Below, in pieces: positions 59,373-64,000 of a stretch of 64,000 bases of DNA (positions are counted from its first letter, which is position 1; the number at the start of each line of letters is the position of its first letter). A program made the translations under genes and the position numbers. The stretch comes from an uncultured Sphingomonadaceae bacterium (GTDB lineage Bacteria; Pseudomonadota; Alphaproteobacteria; Sphingomonadales; Sphingomonadaceae): the NCBI GenBank assembly GCA_947497085.1, contig CANMFE010000001.1, positions 744,001-808,000 of the forward strand, read 5' to 3'. The notes under the pieces are model-generated. The model searched no databases. It was not told where the DNA came from and saw nothing but the letters and a program-made list of their open reading frames with translations.

Positions 59373-59392
59373 GACTCGCTCTCCATTTTCGG

Positions 59393-59410
59393 TTTAATCG
59401 AACGATTAAA
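59393..59410. promoter_or_regulatory. Palindromic operator upstream of the thiolase gene
   Basis: TTTAATC-GAAC-GATTAAA, perfect 7-base arms. The same arms recur at 62649-62666 before the acyl-CoA ligase gene. Likely bound by the TetR protein (inference). Confidence 0.7.
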
Positions 59411-59457
59411 TTATGTGTGGGAGTGGGTCAATGGGGGAGTTTCATGTACTGCGCCGT

Positions 59458-59538
59458 GCTCCTGCGAAAGCAGGAGCCCAGAACTGCATTCTGCAACAAT
59501 TGCACCTGACCGCCCAGTAATCCTGCTTTCGCAGGAAT
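59458..59538. repeat. Dispersed palindromic repeat (CTCCTGCGAAAGCAGGAG type)
   Basis: CTCCTGCGAAAGCAGGAG (left) and TCCTGCTTTCGCAGGA (right) form hairpins of the same family as at 47653 and 58121. Lies between thiolase and aldehyde dehydrogenase genes. Confidence 0.6.
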
Positions 59539-59543
59539 AATGC

Positions 59544-60974
59544 TTACGTCGGCACATTATCCCGCTTTACCGTAATCACCTGCGGATAGGTGAATTCGGT
59601 GAGGCCTTCCTTGCCATATTCCGCGCCAAAGCCTGACTGTTTGTGACCGCCAAAGGGGGCAAATGGGGACAGGTGCAGATATTCATTGACCCACACCGTG
59701 CCGGTTTCAAGCTGCTCGGCAACTTCCACGCCCTTGTCGGGGTCAGCGGTCCAGACTGCACCGGCCAGGCCATATTCGCTGGCATTGGCGCGTGCAATGG
59801 CTTCTTCGGTGGTGGAAAATTTCATGAGCGGCATAACCGGGCCAAACTGTTCCTCGGCCACAATCCGCGCATCTTCGGGCGGGTTGTCGAGAATGGTGAC
59901 TGGCACATAATAGCCGGGGATGTCATCCTTCTTCCCTTCTCCTCCAACCAAAAATTTATGGCCATTGTCTTTCGCATCCTGGATAAGCTCCAGCACACGC
60001 TCATACTGCTTTTTGTTCTGGATCGGTCCGATAGCGGTGCCCTGCTGCGACCCATCACCGACTTTCACGGTTTTTGCATATTCGGCAATTGCGGCGGAAA
60101 GCTCGTCGTAGATATCTTCATGGATATAGACACGCTTGGCCGCGATGCAGACCTGTCCTGCATTCATGAAACTGGACCAGAATAGCTGCTGCGCCACTTT
60201 TTCTACATTGGCATCGGGCAGCACGATCGAGGCGTCATTGCCGCCCAGTTCGAGCGTGATGCGCTTCAGGTCTTTCGCCGCGCCCGCCATAATATGCTTG
60301 CCGGTCGCGGTCGATCCGGTGAAGGTGATTTTATCGATGTCGCCATGCGCGGTAATCATCGGCCCAAGATCATCCTCGCCAGTGATGATATTGACCACGC
60401 CCGCAGGGACTTTATCGGCAATCAGCTCCGCCAGACGCAATGTCGCCAGCGGCGTAAACGGTGAAGGTTTGAGCACGATAGTGCAGCCCGACAGCATCGC
60501 GGGCACAATTTTCTGTACCGCCATCGATACCGGGAAATTCCACGGCACAATGCCGCCCACCACACCGACCGGCACACGGCGTGTGCGGCTCAGGCGTTTG
60601 TCGCTATCCTCGGTAATTTCGTCATCCAGTGTCAGCGTCGACTGCGCTGCTGCCATGCCCGCCGCACCATAAATCTCACCCTTGGCCTGCGCATGCGGCT
60701 TGCCCTGTTCGCTGGTAAGCAGGCGGTACAGCTCGTCGGCATTTTCCTTTATGGTGGAGGATACCGCCATGACAGCGGCACGGCGCTCTTCAATCGGCGT
60801 TTTTGACCATGTTTTGAATGCAGCACGTGCAGCTGCCACTGCGCTGTCCAGTTCGTCCTGTCCGCAGACAGGCACCCGTCCAATGACTTCTTCATTGGCC
60901 GGATTGACGACGTCGAGCCATTCGCCGGTATCAACCATTTCACCATTAATCAGGTTCTTATACTGCGTCACCAT
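59544..60974 (-). CDS. NAD(P)-dependent aldehyde dehydrogenase
   Basis: 476 residues. Catalytic Cys in NAGQVCIAAKR, catalytic Glu in LELGGND, NAD motif FTGSTATG. Start ATG 60974 (MVTQYKNLI) has an AAGGA ribosome site. It probably oxidises an aldehyde in the acyl-CoA pathway. Its substrate is not defined. Confidence 0.9.
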   Translation of the reverse strand: MVTQYKNLINGEMVDTGEWLDVVNPANEEVIGRVPVCGQDELDSAVAAARAAFKTWSKTPIEERRAAVMAVSSTIKENADELYRLLTSEQGKPHAQAKGEIYGAAGMAAAQSTLTLDDEITEDSDKRLSRTRRVPVGVVGGIVPWNFPVSMAVQKIVPAMLSGCTIVLKPSPFTPLATLRLAELIADKVPAGVVNIITGEDDLGPMITAHGDIDKITFTGSTATGKHIMAGAAKDLKRITLELGGNDASIVLPDANVEKVAQQLFWSSFMNAGQVCIAAKRVYIHEDIYDELSAAIAEYAKTVKVGDGSQQGTAIGPIQNKKQYERVLELIQDAKDNGHKFLVGGEGKKDDIPGYYVPVTILDNPPEDARIVAEEQFGPVMPLMKFSTTEEAIARANASEYGLAGAVWTADPDKGVEVAEQLETGTVWVNEYLHLSPFAPFGGHKQSGFGAEYGKEGLTEFTYPQVITVKRDNVPT

Positions 60975-61046
60975 ATCTGCTTCCTTATTCATATCTCTCA
61001 TACCAAATGGCCTTTATGCGCGGCAAATCAAGCGCCAGGCAGGTTA

Positions 61047-62582
61047 TCAAACGATGCTGCTGTCCGCTTTGCCCCAATATTCGTCGCGCAATAGGCGTTT
61101 ATAAAGCTTGCCCGTCGCGTGACGCGGCAATTCAACGCGGAAATCTATCTGTTTGGGCAACTTCACGCCCGAGAGTGTTTCACGCATATATGCATCCAGT
61201 TCGCCGCGCAGCTCTTCACCCGCGCCTTCGGGGCTGAGCGGCTGCACAACGGCCACGACTTTCTCACCCAGGTCAGCGTCCGGCGCGCCGATCACTGCGG
61301 CATCAGCCACTTTGGGATGGGTTACCAGCAGGTTTTCAATCTCCTGCGGATAGATATTCACCCCGCCCGATATAATCATGAATGATTTGCGGTCTGTCAG
61401 GTAGAGGAAACCTTCCTCGTCCTGCCACCCCACATCGCCCAGGCTGGTCCAGCCATGCTTGTTCGCGGCCTTTGCGGTTTTTTCGGGGTCGTTATGATAG
61501 GTAAATTGCGGACCGCCCTCAAAATAGACAGCCCCTTCGGTGCGTGGCGGCACTTCATCGCCATTATCATCGCAGATACGGATGGTGCCGAGGAGCGCGC
61601 GGCCCACCGAGCCTTTATGTTCGAGCCAATCCTGACTGGAGATAAAGGTAAAGCCATTGCCCTCGGTCCCGGCATAATATTCCATCAGCACCGGCCCCCA
61701 CCAGTCAATCATCGCCTCCTTGACCGGCACCGGACATGGCGCGGCGGCATGGATTGCGGATCGGAGCGAAGACACATCATATCTGGCCCGCACCTCTTCA
61801 GGCAGTTTGAGCATGCGGACGAAATGCGTCGGCACCCACTGGCTGGTATTGACCTGATATTTCTCGATTAACTGGAGCGCGCGGTCGGGATCGAATTTGT
61901 CCATGATGATCACCGTTCCGCCCAGCCTGTGCACGGTCATGCACCAGCGCAGTGGCGCAGCATGATAGAGCGGCGCGGGCGAGAGATAGATGCTGTCTGC
62001 ACTAAAGCCGAACACCCCCTGCGCCAGCATGACCAGCGCATTGGTCGCAGCGATATCGCCATCATCGGGCAGCGGCAAGCGGATGCCTTTGGGTCGCCCT
62101 GTTGTGCCGGACGAATAGAGCATATCCGTACCGGCGCGTTCATCGGCAATCGGATCATCCGGCATTGCGGCCAACACCTGCTCTGCATTATCGGGGCCTT
62201 TGCCGCCATAAACGAGCTGACTGACTTCAGGCGCAATATCCTGCAGCTCGCTAAGCTGCACCGCCATATCAGAGGAGCTTACCAGCAGCCGCGCGCCGCT
62301 ATCCTCCAGTATATACGCCATTTCCGGCGCGGTCAGCCGGTTTGATACCGCCACATAGACCAGCCCGCTGCGCTGTGCACCCCAGACAATATCGAAATAA
62401 TGCGCATGGTTCTCCATACAGATGGCAATGGTATCGCCCGCATTCAGCCCTATAGAACGAAAATAATGCGCGGCGCGGTTCGAACGGCGATCAAGCTGGG
62501 CATAGCTGATATGCTCATCACTTGCGGCCATGATAACGGCCGGTTTATCGCTATCCGTTTCGGCATGCACCTTGGGATGCAT
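61047..62582 (-). CDS. AMP-binding acyl-CoA synthetase
   Basis: 511 residues, ANL superfamily. P-loop YSSGTTGRPKG, YAGTEGNG and the DRKSFMIISGGVNIYPQE C-terminal hinge are present, with Lys in ATGKLYKRLL as catalytic Lys. It activates a carboxylic acid to its CoA ester. Heads a leftward run with aldehyde dehydrogenase; has a palindromic operator upstream. Confidence 0.9.
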   Translation of the reverse strand: MHPKVHAETDSDKPAVIMAASDEHISYAQLDRRSNRAAHYFRSIGLNAGDTIAICMENHAHYFDIVWGAQRSGLVYVAVSNRLTAPEMAYILEDSGARLLVSSSDMAVQLSELQDIAPEVSQLVYGGKGPDNAEQVLAAMPDDPIADERAGTDMLYSSGTTGRPKGIRLPLPDDGDIAATNALVMLAQGVFGFSADSIYLSPAPLYHAAPLRWCMTVHRLGGTVIIMDKFDPDRALQLIEKYQVNTSQWVPTHFVRMLKLPEEVRARYDVSSLRSAIHAAAPCPVPVKEAMIDWWGPVLMEYYAGTEGNGFTFISSQDWLEHKGSVGRALLGTIRICDDNGDEVPPRTEGAVYFEGGPQFTYHNDPEKTAKAANKHGWTSLGDVGWQDEEGFLYLTDRKSFMIISGGVNIYPQEIENLLVTHPKVADAAVIGAPDADLGEKVVAVVQPLSPEGAGEELRGELDAYMRETLSGVKLPKQIDFRVELPRHATGKLYKRLLRDEYWGKADSSIV

Positions 62583-62647
62583 AATTTTCTCCTGTCAAAC
62601 TGACCCTTTAGGGTTCTTTCTTTGATTCTTGCAGGATAGTATAACCG

Positions 62648-62667
62648 ATTTAATCAGACGATTAAAT
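62648..62667. promoter_or_regulatory. Palindromic operator upstream of the acyl-CoA ligase gene
   Basis: ATTTAATC-AGAC-GATTAAAT, 8-base perfect arms, 66 bases before the ligase start. Same core as at 59393-59410. Confidence 0.7.
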
Positions 62668-62693
62668 GAAATTACGTGATATTTCCGGCGCAA

Positions 62694-62724
62694 CAAAAAA
62701 GGCCGCTTCACAGCGGCCCTTTTT
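62694..62724. terminator. Terminator after the M23 peptidase gene
   Basis: GGCCGCT/AGCGGCC stem with a TCAC loop, with an A-run before and a T-run after, so it can act in both directions. It ends the leftward M23 transcript. Confidence 0.85.
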
Positions 62725-62743
62725 AAAATCATTTATGCAAGGC

Positions 62744-63433
62744 TTACTCGCCTGGCCCGCCCTGGGCTTTTTCAAAGGCAAGGCGCTGCTCCATATTATC
62801 GGCATATTCGGACGCACGCATATATGGTAACGGATTGACCGCCTGCCCATTAACGCGGACTTCATAGTGCAAATGGCTTCCTGTCGAACGACCCGAAGAA
62901 CCCATATAGCCAATAACTTCGCCTTTTCTGACGCGCTGGTTTGCAACCACGTTGAGCCGTGACATATGACCATAGCGTGTCTGCATCGCGCCGCCATGTT
63001 CAATCTGAATATAACGGCCATAACCGCCAAACCACTGCGCCTTGGAAACTACACCATCGGCTGTCGCATAAATCGGTGTGCCGATAGGGCCAGCCAGGTC
63101 AACGCCCTTATGTCCACGGCGTGTACCGCGAAAAGGGTCGGAACGCATACCGAAATTACTGGAAGTGCGCACCCGCGACGCATCCACCGGCATGCGTGAC
63201 GGAATGGAAACCGCACCACGCTCCGATGTATCCAGCGAACGCCAATCAGCGAACAATGTGCGGAACTCACCATTGGCTTCACCCAGCGCAGTCGCTTTTG
63301 ACTTACTGTCGGAAGAACCCCGCTCAACGGGAATATCCGCAGAGCTGTTGGCCGTGGCAGGAGTGGCAGCCATGGCAATCGCAGCGCCAGCCACAATTGA
63401 TAGTCTGGCAATAATCTTGGAGCGTGTAATCAC
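62744..63433 (-). CDS. M23 (LytM) family peptidase, exported
   Basis: 229 residues from GTG 63433, which has a GAAGGG ribosome site; an upstream in-frame ATG would put 11 charged residues before the signal peptide. Signal peptide ends ATPATANS. Zn ligands HKGVD (His, Asp), and HLHYEVR (HxH). Cuts peptidoglycan cross-links. Confidence 0.9.
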   Translation of the reverse strand: MITRSKIIARLSIVAGAAIAMAATPATANSSADIPVERGSSDSKSKATALGEANGEFRTLFADWRSLDTSERGAVSIPSRMPVDASRVRTSSNFGMRSDPFRGTRRGHKGVDLAGPIGTPIYATADGVVSKAQWFGGYGRYIQIEHGGAMQTRYGHMSRLNVVANQRVRKGEVIGYMGSSGRSTGSHLHYEVRVNGQAVNPLPYMRASEYADNMEQRLAFEKAQGGPGE

Positions 63434-63584
63434 AAAAATCCCTTCTTCCTTAAGTTCAGGTATCAACCCAGACTTAAAAAATGGTTTACTGCCACTTCAT
63501 CCACCCCAGCGAAATGACGGTATGCCCATGTTTGTTTTTCCGGAACAAGCCCGGTGCGACCTCGTATTTGTCATGTAAAATTAT

Positions 63585-64000
63585 CTAAACTTGATTGGCA
63601 AGCACCATATAGTATTCGCGCGTTAAACCGGCTGACTTACGCGCCGAGTTGTTGAATGGGGGTTTAAGTGACCCTCTGAAATGCCGATTTACAAGACTGT
63701 GCCAAGTTTTATGGCAATCCAGATTTTCCTCTTGACAGCCAAATTCAAACCAACGCGTTCCGAACCAAACATGCCTGATTTCATCATGATAGATGCGATT
63801 CAAAATCTTCGCAGAGGGCAAATCCCCCTGGTTTTCGAATCGGGTGACCGTATCTGGCGTGATATCTAGTCCGCGCGCCTCCAGCACCATCGGCACTATC
63901 GCCAACCTCGCCAATGCATCATGCTGCGTATCATAAGCGGCTTCCCACAGTCCGGCATGCGCTGCCAGCGCGCCATAATGGCTTCCCATCTGTTTCAGAC
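63585..64000 (-). CDS. DUF455 ferritin-like protein, truncated at the window edge
   Basis: The C-terminal ~137 residues; the frame continues past base 64000, so the Met at 63989 is not the start. IYHDEIRHVWFG carries a His and Glu pair of a diiron or ferritin-like helix. DUF455 is ferritin-like; function not defined. Confidence 0.8.
   Translation of the reverse strand, partial: LKQMGSHYGALAAHAGLWEAAYDTQHDALARLAIVPMVLEARGLDITPDTVTRFENQGDLPSAKILNRIYHDEIRHVWFGTRWFEFGCQEENLDCHKTWHSLVNRHFRGSLKPPFNNSARKSAGLTREYYMVLANQV

Overview
The window is a gene-dense stretch of an alphaproteobacterial chromosome, most likely from Sphingomonadales (Sphingopyxis/Sphingorhabdus-like). Support comes from the block argS-SPOR-nagZ-scpA-scpB-tatA-tatB-tatC, the ispH-thrB-rnhA block, bpt, a tamA-tamB pair, many TonB/HPPD/thiolase-type catabolic genes and GGAAC...CGTT general-stress (EcfG-type) promoters. 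No rRNA, tRNA, transposase, integrase or CRISPR array was seen. Both end genes (cytochrome c domain at 1, DUF455 protein at 64000) run off the window.

Layout. 1-2.5 kb: end of a c-type cytochrome domain, then nitrogen control (glnB, glnA). 2.5-4.7 kb: katG. 4.7-5.6 kb: a repeat-filled non-coding stretch. 5.6-14.1 kb: a tight leftward run tamA-tamB-lipoprotein hydrolase-kynU. 14.1-18.9 kb: bpt, ilvA, and a rightward pair of a 3-hydroxyisobutyrate-dehydrogenase-like gene and a YtcJ-like amidohydrolase. 18.9-20 kb: a small stress island with two EcfG-type promoters, a small membrane protein, a candidate structured RNA with C-rich loops and an entericidin-like lipoprotein. 20-26.6 kb: the Tat/Scp/NagZ/SPOR/ArgS block. 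26.8-32.3 kb: a lipoprotein, ispH-thrB-rnhA, a YegP-like protein, a D-amino-acid-dehydrogenase-like flavoprotein and a hydrolase. 32.4-39.5 kb: Flp/Tad pilus genes cpaA-B-C-D-E and tadB-C, without the cpaF/tadA ATPase or a pilin gene.

39.5-46.2 kb: a leftward tyrosine/homogentisate catabolism locus (maiA, GFA protein, TonB receptor, MarR, hppD, VOC protein, fahA), lacking homogentisate dioxygenase. 46.3-53.5 kb: a candidate organoarsenical (arsenosugar-like) module: two glycosyltransferases of the TIGR04282/TIGR04283 type, an SDR, an ArsM-type arsenite methyltransferase, a MerA-like flavoprotein, a radical SAM enzyme whose reading frame lacks a normal start codon, and a methylthioadenosine phosphorylase. 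The phosphorylase abuts a secreted pair, a diheme cytochrome and a parallel beta-helix protein (53.5-55.7 kb). 55.8-62.6 kb: a DUF2147 protein, a TetR regulator and a leftward acyl-CoA pathway (SDR, thiolase, aldehyde dehydrogenase, acyl-CoA ligase) with two near-identical palindromic operators. 62.7-64 kb: an M23 peptidase and a partial DUF455 protein.

Intergenic spaces carry several families of dispersed palindromic repeats. One long imperfect palindrome occurs at both 5.0-5.2 kb and 56.4-56.5 kb.
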